Shown piece after piece: positions 11,933 through 23,787 of a DNA stretch of 64,000 bases. The stretch comes from Erythrocercus mccallii (taxonomy: Eukaryota; Chordata; Aves; Passeriformes; Dicruridae), in contig VZRG01000004.1 of assembly GCA_013397435.1 (NCBI GenBank), positions 1,098,504 to 1,162,503 on the forward strand, given 5' to 3'. Within the stretch, counting starts at the first letter, position 1; every line of letters starts with the position of its first letter. The notes beneath the pieces are model-generated. The model searched no databases, was not told where the DNA came from, and was given only the letters and a program-made list of their open reading frames with translations. Made by a program: the position numbers and the translations under genes.

Positions 11933-14900
11933 TTTCCCTAACTGATGCTGCTGAGACTTGAGCACAGCAAAGAATTTAATCCCTTTTCATGGAATAGCTT
12001 TCATTTTTGTAACCAAAGACTACTGCAAGAAATTCATAATAGAAGTACTATAGATGGAGTATCTCTACATATCATGTGAAGTACAATAATTCTCCCTTTT
12101 CAGACTACAGCAGAAATAAATCCAAATTAAAAGATTTTCCTGTTCTTTCCATGGAAGTCCAAGATTTCATCTTTAAAATTATTCCACCATTATCTCTCTA
12201 CCTTGATATGGTGGATAGTGTCACCCATCTCATTAAAGCACCAAAAAAAATCTAAGGACAGCTACTTTATAACAAGATTCAGAGGTTCTGCAAATGAGAA
12301 AGTGAAGTCAAAGTCCTATTGATAAAAAATGAAAACTTAATTGAGAAAGAGGAAACTTTTTAATATAAGTATTTTTTTCTAAAGGAAAAAAACACTTTGA
12401 GAAAAATGACCCTCCTGTATCAGGTATTTTATATATATTCCACATTTGTTATAAAAGCAACAAAAATGAAGGAAATCACTTAGTTTTCACCTATTCCAAG
12501 GAAATCTGAATAATTTAATGAGAACTGTGGTCCATGGGCAAGCATTTACTATAAAGAGTATAGAATGAACTTATCAAAACTTTTAACTGTCAAATCTCTG
12601 GTGTCCAGGAATTTAGATTCTTCCAGAGTTAACTCTGAAAGGTGGGTCCTGTACTGAAAATGCAATTTATAAATTTCAGCACACTCTTGCTGTGAAAAAC
12701 ACAGAAGTTACATCTGTAACACTTCTAGGTTTTGAAAAGGTGACTGACCTTTTTTGGTTTTGGTAGCCATGTTTTGAAGGAAAATGGAATTGTATTCTTG
12801 GCAATGGTAAGGAATGCAACAGGTATTTTTAAATGAGGGCTCAAGTTGCTTTAGTGCTAAGAATTTTGTAATACATCCTTGCAGTTAGATATTGTATTCA
12901 GACAAGATTTTGGCTTTATTCTTCTTTTATTTCTGTGTTTGTTTTGAAGAAGTCCAAAAAAGTAATGAGGACACACTTGAAAACTCACAAATTAATATTA
13001 CTATTTGGCATTTGCTACTCAGCAAAAGCAGACTTGGAGCTGTCTGTGTTTTAGCACGATTCTGCTCTCCACCCCACGTGAAAGGTCTGTCTCTGAGACC
13101 AGACAAGGTCACAGGGTTAGAGAAAGCATTGCCTGCCATGGCCACAAAGCATTCAGCTACTAAGGATGAAGAGCAGTTCCCTGTCCAGATTTATAATCTC
13201 CCCTGCTGTTTCAACAGCTGAACATTGGCATATACTCCAAAGGAAAATGGTCTCCCACATTTCAGGCTGAAGGGGAAAAAAGTGATGCAATGGAAAAAAA
13301 GCAGCTGGAAAAATCCTGGTGCTGAACACAAGAAAATGTTTTCAGAAAGTGAACTGTCTGAACACAAAGGTTAGCTACACATGTTGATACAGCACAGTCA
13401 GGGTTGAGTGAATGAATGAGATGTTAACAGTGGTTTAGCCCTGTAGAAAAGGGAAAATTCTAGTGGAAGCAGCATACTACATATCCATCATTTGATACCT
13501 TGGTTAGAAAGTATCCTTAAGCCGCTATAGCACTGAGAACCTGTGATAGTATATGCAGCTAATGATACAGAATATTTATTTGTTTGATTGCTTATTGATC
13601 TTTGGGGTTTTGTGACATAGGATAGCAGCCAGAAGGCAAAACAACTATAGAGGCCTGCATTACAGTCACTGAGTGGACAATACTTCAGGAAAATAGGATT
13701 TCAGTTATCCTTAAAGCTTTGGTGAACATGGGACATCCTCTTCCCCAGTGTCTGACTCTGTTTGCATACTCTAAGTTTCTAAAGGAGACATAGCAGCTTC
13801 AAATCCCTGTGCTTTACTGAAGATCCAGCTCGTGTCATCCATCACTCAAGTGGAGAGATAGCACCAGATTACTAGGAGCTCTGTGTTACAGGAATGAGGA
13901 GATGGTTCTGGCATGGTCGTCATTTCCCTTCATGGCAGCTGATACACTATGGAAATTTCCATACTGTGGAAATGCTGCCTAAGAAAGGCAAAAGCCATTG
14001 GTATGAATAAGAATTAAGTACTGAAATGTACCATTTTCAATCCTATTTTATAGGAGCTGGGGAAATAATTTGTGCTCCCCTTGTACTTCCTCTCTGTATT
14101 TTGTAGTATCCAACTACTTAGAAGCAGAGGAATCGCTTATATTTAGCACAGCATCCCTTCTAAAATTCGCATATTAGCAAAGTTAAAATAGATCACTCCA
14201 TACTACTGTTTGCACAGCTGGATATGTCAGATAGAAAAAGTTCATGTTTTCTAAGATGAGCTTAAATCCACAGTGACTTTCTTATTTACACCAACCACAG
14301 CATAATGTTGTTCCTGTAAAAAAATGTTAGTTTTAGTAAAGCCATGTTCTTAGTGCAATCCCACAGGTGCATAAATTTTGATAAATTGCTTCAACATACC
14401 CTCAGATCTGCGTGTTCACCTTCAAGATACAGGATTTGTCTGATTATAAGTAAAAAGTCATTTACATTTGAATTATGACACCTACAAGTAATGACTCATT
14501 AACAGCACCTTACACTCCTCTGATCAAAAGGAATGTCCCCTTCCATCACAAAAGAAATCAGTTTACCAGAGTAATAGATGTGTGGAATTGGGAACATGGG
14601 CTTTGCTTACACAGAGAGAAAAAGTCACGTGTAGAGACTTTTTAAAGGTTTGTTTTTTGCAACAAAAATTAAAATCTAGGAACGTCACTTTCACTGTCAT
14701 GAGGATGCTCATCCAATCTTCCTCCCCATACCAGGGTGAGATGGAATGGATGCTGAAGGAGAAAATGTTGCTGTGCTTTACAGAGCACCATGCAGATAAC
14801 AAGGGTGGGACTTAGATCACAGCTTAGGACAAAAATTATCAGATATGTTCAGGTAGCCATCTACATGCCATCTAGAGAACAAGCTCTCGCTGCACTCCAT

Positions 14901-17900
14901 GGAGATTTGGTCAGGACAGTCAGCAGCCTCTCAGCAGTAGCTTACCTGATGAGCAGAAATCTGTACCCAAACTTATGTACCTGGTGCAAAGTGGGATGCT
15001 CAGAGTAACACAGGACTCCTGTGTGGAGGTAGCAGACATTACACACCGTATCATGCCACTGCATTAGAAGTTGTGGCCTATCATCTTTATTTTGGAGGAC
15101 CTTTTACAAAACTAAACATCTCTAAGTAAGTAACTTCCTCATAATTTGGGTGCTGTCTATTTTAGAATGGGCTGAATCATCCTTAAGGCTGTGCTGACTG
15201 TTTTGTGTTGATCTCTATCAGCTCCCATGAGAGTTTAATGCACATATTGAGTATCATCTACAGACGTCAAATGTCAATGCCATAGTCAGCAAGCTGAATC
15301 CTGTCCTGAGACACTGTGCTGCAGACATGACATAACAGTGTACTTTTAATTTTTCATTATTCACAGGGAGATTGCCTGGTTTGCAAAACTCACTTCCTTT
15401 ACAGGTGAGGACGTACCCAGGCAGCCTCCATTTGGAGACAGCTGTGGTTCATCAGAGCAGATTACTTTGCTTTCAGGCCCATAGGTGAGACTCTACTGCT
15501 CAAGAGCCTGACCTACATGCTTGTTCACTGCTGTACTCCAGGAAATAAAGACTCTACAGAACCCAGGAAAATGGATCGCATGGTTCAGAGCCAGCAAAAG
15601 TGGGTCTTATCTCACTTAGGGTGGCTATCGGAGAGAACATGTGGGTGGTACCCACATGTACCACCACGGTCAGTTATTGCTTGCACTGACTCATCACTCC
15701 ATCAGCATTTAGTTATTATGCAATGATGTACCATTTAGACATTTTGCAAATCATTACGCCCTAAAAAGTAATTCCAAATCAGAATTCTCTTCCTAGCTCA
15801 TGCAAAAGGCTTGTTTACTTAGACTGGCTGGAGCTTTAATTCCACAGCTTCCTCTGCTTTCTTCTGTGGTCTTCACATTAATCCTCCCAACACTTCTACT
15901 ACTATATGCATCTCTTTTCTGTTTTGATGACACTTTTACTTAGGCCTTTTAGTTCTGAGTTTCCCAAAATGGAGCACAAACATCCAAGAGGACTGTGTCT
16001 ACACTGTATGAATCAGGTCATTAATGTTGATTCCTGGCTCTATCTTGGTAGAATTTTTTTAACTTAAGTTGATTTGACATCAATTTTTTACCTCAGTGAT
16101 TTTCCATGAGTATTTCAAAATTAGTTTCCTGCAGGGAATATTTTTTTAATTAGCTAGGTCTTTCAATTTAAAAGTTAATCTTACAAAGCTAATCTTGAAC
16201 ACAAAAGTTCCTTAGGACAAAAGAAAAATGGCCTCCAAACATCACATAACCCACTAGATCTTCTCTGTTCACAAATAACAGGTTGAGAAGAGCATCATTT
16301 CACAGAAGTGTTTGGTGGCAGCCTCTGTATCCTAAGGATGTATAAGCTTTTCATGGTTAATTTAGAAACTGACCTTCTTTTAACTTCAGTGTAAAGTATT
16401 TTCACATCCAGGATGAACACAGTAAATAGATGGATAAGTAGATATTTTTAGAGTGGAAGAAAGAAAATTTCTTGCAGTGACCTTTTGAAGCATTTCATGT
16501 TCAGATTTGATTCATAATCAGGAATAATCATGAATTATTCTCATATTCTTTTCTCATTATTTAAAGGGAAACATATCAAATACCAAGTAATTGCATCTGT
16601 GCCAAAAGGTAATTTTATATTCCTTGTTAAGTGAGACAGAATAATAATTTCCCTCTTCTTTCCAAATGAAATTTGATGACAGAGCATGAATCAATGAACA
16701 AATCAATATATGACCCTCCTCACTTACAGTTTTAGAGGAACTTGTGGCAGTCCTTACACAAACAATACCCTCTACCTGGCAAAAAGTTAAAAAGCAAACT
16801 TACCATGCTTGTGAACCATTACTTTGAAAAAGTTTCTGGGTATCTCAAAGGAACCTTGAGCAAATCCAATAGTGTATGATCAGCAGAGATGAGTAATTGA
16901 GAGGGGACAAAAAATGAAGCTTCCAGCACAACGGAAATAAATTGTTAGCCACCTACTGAGGCTTGTGAAGCTGGCAAGAGCTTAGAGAGATCAAAAATGC
17001 AACAAAGTGAGATGCTTCTGGGCTTGAATATATAAAGAGATGCCTACTGAAATACCATGAAAAACCATTTTATGGTTTTAAGAAAAGAGGCAAAAATTAT
17101 CAGAGATACTGAGTACTTGACTGCAGTTTAGCATATCTCTTGGAGCCTTACCTAAAACATGAAGTCAAATTGGTTGATGAAGCAGTATTGATGAGTGCAG
17201 GTAAGGTGTCTGAATGCTAAATAATGTCTGCAAGTGACATTACAACTCACTACTTATTGGGGCAATGGCCCAAAAAGTGTAGTATCAATTAACACATTCA
17301 ACAGTGAGGCAGGAGGATGAGGACAAAAAATAATACAGTTTCAGAGATACAAATGTGGGTGGAAAACAATAAATTAGTTCAACAGAAATCATTTCTAAAA
17401 GAATGAGAGCCCTAAAAGGTCATCTTAACTGATAATCTCCCCAGTACAGAGACCTCCTTTCCTTAGGTGGTTATACCAAGTGGAGAAAAATGCAGTCTTA
17501 ATCCTGAAGTTAACCGTGGCAGTAAAAATACTATTAATGGCAGCAACCTTAATTCAGGAGGAGAGATAAAGTTGAAGGATAATGAAAATGCCAGACTGGT
17601 CATGTCATGAGTAGCAAATCCATAAATGTGTGATCTGAATAGTGTTCATCTGAAGGAAGAAACTTGAGCAAACATAATTAGGGAGTAATTTAACCCTACC
17701 TATAAGATAAGTAGATAAAAATATTGTAATAAAAAACTCACTGCTTTACATTTCCTCTTTTAGAAGAAATATAACAATATATTATATCAATTTTAATCCT
17801 TTTACTTCACTGGCTGTTAAAAAGTGCTCAAGAAGCCAGGTGAAAATTACCACCCGGTGAAAGACAGGGAAGCTGGCAGGGAGCTCCCCAAGCCCTGGGG

Positions 17901-18464
17901 TGCATTGCCGGGGGAGCAGGAGGGAGAGGTGTGGAGGAGAGGTATCACCAGCCTCCTCTTTGCTGTGAGCCATTCAGGAGGATGCAGGTTGGAGCAAGTC
18001 TTGGTTTCTGGCTTGCACACCTCAGGTCCTGCACAGCGGGAATCTCGGCCAGGCAAGACAGCGTAAGTCAGGGGCTGAGTGCCAGGGCAGAGTGCTCATG
18101 ATAGAGCCATCTACTTTATGGTTTTGGAGTCATTTTAAAGACAGCTGGCAAGCGAATGCTCCTAAATCCTCATTGTGTTAATTAGCTTTTTCTAACAGGG
18201 CAATCCCCATTTATAAAATGTGGTTTCCTTAATAGCCCACTGAATAATCTGTGAAAAAAAAAATCACATCCTTCTTATGCTTGAGATTCATGCATCAAAG
18301 CAAAAGGTGAGGTTTGATGAAGTCAATCTGCACAGCATAATGAGTACAACACTGCATCATCAAGGTTTCCTCCAGGAGATAACAATGGTCAGAAAATCAT
18401 TATAGCAGTTGCTGTTAATAATAAGAGGGAGGAAGAATGATTCACAAACAAGTCCTGTAAGTTG
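11933..18464. other. non-coding stretch
   Basis: AT-rich sequence without a recognisable gene. It holds a nested palindrome (15637-15665) and two short open segments with good splice signals (14946-15018 minus, 17127-17200 plus; see findings). A moderately GC-rich patch at about 17850-18070 has only a few CpGs and is not a CpG island. Confidence 0.5.
15637..15665. repeat. two overlapping, mutually exclusive hairpins
   Basis: ACATGTGGGT (15637-15646), a 3-base loop and its exact reverse complement ACCCACATGT (15650-15659) form one hairpin. GGTGGTAC (15644-15651), a 6-base loop and GTACCACC (15658-15665) form another. The two share bases, so only one can fold at a time. No function is known. 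Confidence 0.8.
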
Positions 18465-18522
18465 CCTACAGGAGCACCACAGGGAGGAGTCCTGTTACTC
18501 ATTATGCTGTATGTCAGCTCCA
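18456..18522 (+). mobile_element. LINE reverse-transcriptase relic (motif only)
   Basis: In one plus-strand frame the sequence encodes KLPTGAPQGGVLLLIMLYVS. This resembles the non-LTR retrotransposon reverse-transcriptase block usually written SGVPQGSVLGPLLFNIYI. G, PQG and VL are kept and the hydrophobic run after them fits. Upstream the frame is closed by a stop and downstream no further RT block is clear. It could be a remnant of a CR1, L2 or L3 type element, or a coincidence. Confidence 0.35.
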
Positions 18523-20149
18523 AGGAGGCCACAAGCACAGCAGAACAATGGTCTCGACGTCTTGGGTGGCCAAAGGTTTCTTACATTGTTTTCACATTCA
18601 CTGTGCACTTGAAATTTTCTCAGAAAAGAAAGGAAGTTTTAGGCCTTCCTGTAAGAGGCTTACTCCCCATATAAATGATATGACTTGGACTTCAATTACA
18701 TATAAATGTACATATACATCTTCACCACCCCACAGAACACAGGGGAAAATATCTTTTTTCAGCACATTTCCAGCTTATCGTTCAGAAGAGCAGTGGGAAG
18801 AATACATAGGCTTATAGCATGGTTGTCTCCTATTCCTTTTATTTGTATTTAATTTTGCAGGGACAAGGTTCATTTTGTAGACAGTCCCAAGAAGGAAAAT
18901 TCTTTTATTCCGCATTTTGTTATTATAAATGCATGTGGAATATGTTGTGTGGTTTTTCAGGCTGTATGGAATGAAGCAAAAAGGAGTCTTCAATCTTTTA
19001 ATTCTCCATGCTTGGGGAAGAGGCATAAGAAAATGGTCCATGGAGATACTATATTATTATGTGAGAGATTTTTATTTTTCAGGCCTGGTCAGGTTTTATG
19101 ACCTGGCACATTTCTGAGAATACACCTCTAAAGCATGAGGTTTATAATGATTTCTCCTTACACTATTTATCTCACTCTTCCAGTTGCTGTGCATTTATCC
19201 TCACACAGACATGACAGGAGAGGAGAGGAGACATCAAAGAAATTTTGCCAAACAGAGGAATATGGATTTCTCACTCCCCTCCAAGAAGATGCAAGGTTTT
19301 GCAATGCACAAATATATTAGCAGTGCAAAGCAAACAGGAAAGGCTGTAACATTCGCTGAGGTTCCACTGAACTGGCTTGGACTGTGTGTAGAGGGGGAGA
19401 AGGATCTGGGGCCTGGCAGTTTGCCCTGAAGTGCACAGAGTTTACAGGGTCTGCTGTGATTCCCCAGTAACTTTTCTTCCACCTACTGCAACCCAGAAAA
19501 TAATTTGCTCTCAATCCAAAAGGGAAAACATGAAACAGCCAATTCTCATCTGATTTTTGCAGTATTTAGACTTGCTGGATGATTTGTCCCCTCCATTTCC
19601 TTTAAGTTACGTAGCACAGCAGTTACTTTCAGCATTTCTCTGCTGGAACACTGGAAGGGTAAATAATAGACATATTTCTCAGCAATCCCAACTCCACAGA
19701 TTTTTCAACACAATATCTGGGGCGGTGACACTGTTATTTATATAAGAACATAGTCATTCTGAGATGGGATACGGGACTTAACAAAAGTTACTACACAATG
19801 TGGTGGCAGGGAAAGACAGCTGAACACAGTCTACTAAACAGTAAATTGTTGGAACTTACAAGCTTTTTTCCAAGTCAGGAAAACCAGAGATTTTTACACT
19901 TTAAATCCACCTTTAATAACAGGTATAATCTTAAATGGGAAATAGAGAAGACAATATTTTATACTGAAAATGGATAAGAATGTATTTTCAAATGTATTTT
20001 CAAAGGTACTAAAGGAGTTAGGTGCTCAAATCTTACAGGATGGTGTAAGTAGATTCTGTAAGCTCCACTGCAAGTCACAGTTGTAATGTCCATAAAAGAA
20101 GGCCTATTTTGCAGCCAAGGCACTTAATTGGACTCAGTAGGTTTGGGAT
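18523..20149. other. non-coding stretch
   Basis: No gene recognised. A small (GGAGA)-type purine repeat lies at about 19207-19231. Overlapping short frames on both strands at 18548-19514 show no motif. Confidence 0.5.
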
Positions 20150-20225
20150 TCATGCCTGGCTCTGTCTAAATCTGCAAGCCATTTGCCCTCTCTGTGTCTC
20201 AGTTTCTCTTTCTGTGTAGCAGTAC
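20150..20225 (+). repeat. MIR-like ancient SINE relic
   Basis: The stretch contains GCAAGCCATTTGCCCTCTCT followed directly by GTGTCTCAGTTTCTCTTTCT. This parallels the MIR core as I remember it: GCAAGTCACTTAACCTCTCT, then GTGCCTCAGTTTCCTCATCT. MIR-type SINEs predate the split of birds and mammals and survive in birds only as worn copies. Both ends are indistinct. Confidence 0.6.
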
Positions 20226-22412
20226 TGAGGCTGCACAGAGAAATTCTCAGGATGCACTTGCTGTAATGTGGGGGACACACATGATTATTAAATTGATAGT
20301 AATTTTTGACAACTAGAAGAAAGAAGTGGAATTGAATATAAGACTATATATGCATAGAAGAGTATTCATCACGTTTAGTCAGAAGAATTAAAACACCAGC
20401 TTCCCTGGTAAAAATATCTCATAGTAGAGATTTCTTCAGAATTTTAAATAAGGCAAATCTAAACAGGAAAATCTCTAGTCACTATTGTGATGAAATAGCT
20501 TCACTCTATGAAGTATCTAACTATCTAACTGTTCTAGATACTACAAGTATCACTCTATCTAACCTCATTTTAAAAAGTCAGGGACACAGACAAAATGGAA
20601 TGTGCATGATGATGTCAAACATTATGACCACAGTGTGAGAGTGGTCACAGAAGCAAGGCCTGGCTGCTTGGTATCACCGTCAGCAGGGCTGGGCAAGCTC
20701 AGCAGAACAATAAAGTAACAGAAATTGGAGCTACACTCATCTGTAGACTAAGCTAAACACAAACTGGGACTTCAAGTCTCTTAGTTTTGCTGTGATGCCC
20801 AAGCTTTGGGCTTCAAAACCATAAAAGATGTAGATTTGCCTGATAGTGGGTGCATCAGGTGGGAGTGGGGATGACTCAGCTGCCTCCTGGGTGTCCCAGT
20901 GAACAGATGCTGAGGAACCAGCTCTTGAGTCCTCCAGACAAGACAGCACCATCACTCACCCTCCAACTTGCTAACCTGAACCTAATCACTGAGAGAAGGT
21001 CTTGTCTGTCCTCCTCCCTGCAGCCCTCCAGGGAGGCTAGCCCCTGTGTGAACATGCATTGAGGGATATATTCTAAACCTATGTGCTGTTCATGAAGGAA
21101 AGGCAAAAGTTTTCCTTTCACTTTTGTTAGTCCTGGCTGCTGATACACTTTGGTGCTCTGGTTTTATTCAGGACTACTTCAGGCTCTGCCCTCAGGGCTG
21201 CTCGGCAGCAGGACTGAGAGAAGGCAGTGCAGCAGCGCATCTGTGATTTGGGGGTCATCACTTGCCACAATGCCACAGAGGTTATAGCTCTCCTGGTACC
21301 TTCAGTAGATCTATACTTGAATTCTTCAGAGGAAAGTATGTAGAAGTCTGTTCAAGGGAAATGGTGAAGAAAAGAACCCACAGGAGAAGTCCCTTAACCA
21401 AGCCAATCCAAAACCAGTGCAGAAAGATTTTGCAACCACTCAAGATAAGCTGGTTTCTCTGCTCCATTAATCCTCTTTACTTGGGTCAGCTACATCCCAA
21501 CAGAATGGCAATTTCTCCTAAAATTTCTATTGATATATTCAACACACAGCTCATATATGCTTTCAATTTTTTTTCACAATGTTCTGGACTACATTAAAAT
21601 AACTTTGTCCTCACTGGGGACATCTCTGATTCCTCACTTCTAGTTTAGCTCCTCACTTGTGTTCAGAGAGGAAAGTGGTTCGAACTAGAAACTTGAATCT
21701 TCAGGGAAAATTAAGACTTGGGACTTCAATTGCCTTCTTAAGTAAATGATCCTGCAACCTCAGACCTTCCTCCAGAGGAGACATGGTGATCCCCACAGTC
21801 ATGGTTTACTGTCAGCTATCTGCCCTGGTGTTCCCTTTTGCCTCAAGACCATGGTCATGAACTTACTGCTTAGCTGAAACATTAGCAAAAGGGAAATCAT
21901 GCCAGTTTTCTCTGTGTCCATGTTAACTAGGATTTAAAATACCTTTGTTTCTGCAAGGGATTTAAGCCATTCCTCCAGATCCCTCTTGAAGTACAGTGTG
22001 TTAAATTTCAAAGGCACATTAGGTTTTCCTCCTGTCTCTGGTGTCCAAACAGGATGAATCTGCATAAAAGGATGTCCACAAATTAGAAAATAGGACCAGG
22101 TCCACTGACACCATTAGCTTATTCATGAGAGAGCTGAGCAGGCAGTTTATCTGCTGTTTCCCTGTATTTAGGCCAATTCTAACTTTTGGCACCTGTCCCA
22201 GCATAGATGAAAACATTCTGGGTATTAATAAGGTATAGCTAGAATTGAAAACACAAAAAATGCAAGAAACACCCTATATTCCCTGGATGTTTTTCCATCT
22301 CAGCTGGAGCAAGCAGGTCTAAGTCTCACCCCTTCACTCCACTAAAGTGGTTCAAATTTGAATGGAGAAGGAAAAAAAGGCAAAACAAAACAAAAATACT
22401 ATAAAATACTAT
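20226..22412. other. non-coding stretch
   Basis: No gene recognised. An imperfect TATC/TAACTATC cluster lies near 20505-20565. Frames at 20737-21148 (minus) and 21262-21597 (plus) overlap with opposite-strand frames and show no motif. Confidence 0.5.
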
Positions 22413-22880
22413 AGGCTATGTAGCAGTGTGCTTTTTAGGCCATTTCTTATCCATATTTTCATGTTATGGTTCAACCCAGTACACCCCTGTTATCCCCTCA
22501 GTTTTTGGTATGACCCAGATGTTGCAACTTTTCCCTTATCCTATTCCCCAGCCTATCCCAACTCCCCTTTCCCTAATCCCCTCCCATGCTTTGCCAGCAT
22601 TGGGTGGTCACCCTAAACCCCAACCCCTTCCACTGTCTGTGTGCACAAAAAGCCGACTCGCACGTGGAAAGATTGCCTTGGCCTTCCACCATGTGGTGAA
22701 TAAACCAGCTGTGCTCACCCCCAAGACCCGGACTGCTGTTTCCATCTGTCCCTGCTCCGATGCATTTGGTAACCGGGATCCGCAGAGCTCGTAGGGGGCT
22801 GTGTTGCACCCCATGCATTGCCGCCTGTCCTGAAGCACCCCCCGGAGCAGAGAGGCCCGGGGGGAAACGCTACAAGGCTA
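22413..22880. repeat. 6-bp target-site duplication flanking an LTR
   Basis: AGGCTA occurs at 22413-22418 immediately before the LTR and again at 22875-22880 immediately after it. A 6-bp duplication is characteristic of ERVK (beta-retrovirus-like) integration. Because the copies are perfect and the LTR stands alone, the insertion is fairly young or well kept. Confidence 0.88.
22419..22874 (+). mobile_element. solo LTR, ERVK-like
   Basis: The element is 456 bp. It starts TGTAGCAG and ends CGCTACA, so its termini form the perfect inverted repeat TGTAGC/GCTACA, and it has 6-bp direct repeats AGGCTA on both sides. A polyadenylation signal AATAAA at 22699-22704 fixes plus orientation, followed by a C-rich U5. 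No internal retroviral sequence lies on either side, so it is a solo LTR left by recombination between two LTRs. It has higher GC and more CpGs than its surroundings. Confidence 0.88.
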
Positions 22881-23028
22881 TAGATAAACAGTTATTAGGA
22901 TTACCAAAACAAAGCACTTGAAGGTAGTGTGTAGCTTTGAAGGCGATCAGTTCTCTGGAAGATCCAGAGGTTTCTTAGAACTTGCTCAAAAATAGGTACC
23001 AGTGGCTTTGAGTCTCCTGGCAAACCAG

Positions 23029-23036
23029 TATAAATA
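23029..23036 (+). promoter_or_regulatory. TATA-box-like sequence between two LTRs
   Basis: TATAAATA sits in the 400-bp segment between the LTRs at 22419-22874 and 23277-23787. The DNA after it, up to about 23270, is richer in G+C. No coding exon follows: the first ATGs (near 23241) give only a few codons before a stop. It could be a core promoter, part of an unrecognised LTR, or chance. Confidence 0.25.
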
Positions 23037-23276
23037 ACCCTTCCACACTCCATCAACTGGGCTGCAGCTCTTTCATCTGCCCTGCCAGGACCAGAGCCAT
23101 TCATTCATTCATCCAGCCACAGCTGTCAGATCTTCAGCAGCAGGAGACACCTCTCTGGAGCTCCTGTGAACGTCCAGTTGCATACCCTCCTCATTTGTGA
23201 GCGCATTTCTGACTGTGTGGACCTCTGCACTGTTCCAAGCATGAACCACATGAACTTCAGCTGATCATCCTGATGC

Positions 23277-23787
23277 TGTTGGGTGTTTGCCTTCTTTTTC
23301 TTTCATATGTTCTGTGTATTCTTTGCACATACATTTGGAACTCTGTCACCTATTGTATTAGTTGCTAGTGTTCCCAGTACTTTCCTGTGGCCTTTCTCTA
23401 ATCAGAAAGACAAATTCCAGAGTTCCAAGCCCTGGGAGGTACAAGGGCCCAGTGCAATCTTGGTTTTTCCTGGGAACCAAGGCTGAGAACAATTCATCCA
23501 GATACGTTCTCATGGACAAAGGACAGCTAGTGCTGAAAGGGGGGTTCCAGAGAAGGGGCTTGACCTGGAGGGGAATTGCATCACCACTTGTCCTCCTAAT
23601 TAGTGGCTTTTATCAATTATGCTAATTTTCTAAAACCTATGAAATGTACTCAGCTCTGTGGGGGTGGGCTTTTATGGACATCTTTCCATAACTGCTGCTG
23701 AAGGCCTTCAAATAAAGATCCCCTTTTATACTACCGCCTTATTAAAATTATCTCGAGTTTCATTTCCAAGATGAGCAAAAGGCAACA
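23277..23787 (+). mobile_element. LTR, ERVL-like, solo
   Basis: The right end AAGGCAACA (23779-23787) and left start TGTTGGGTG (23277) give short inverted termini TGTTG/CAACA. AATAAA at 23711-23716 followed by a TATCTCGAGTTTCATTTCC-like U5 is typical of avian ERVL LTRs. The segment around 23560-23620 (TTGCATCACCACTTGTCCTC, then CTAATTAGTGG) is also familiar from such LTRs. I could not find a matching target duplication: the 5 bases before are GATGC and those after are ATGGA. The left boundary is therefore uncertain. Confidence 0.7.

Noticed and set aside
16800..16860. Minus-strand segment with ATG|GTAAGT donor and a frame containing SFEIPRNFFK
   Set aside because: The acceptor is poor and the frame too short to stand as a candidate exon.
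17850..18070. GC-richer patch considered as a CpG island
   Set aside because: Only about five CpGs in over 200 bp.
22901..23104. 67-codon minus-strand frame beginning MNGSG
   Set aside because: Composition is plausible, but it lies across the TATA-bearing spacer, has no splice or family support and cannot be separated from chance.
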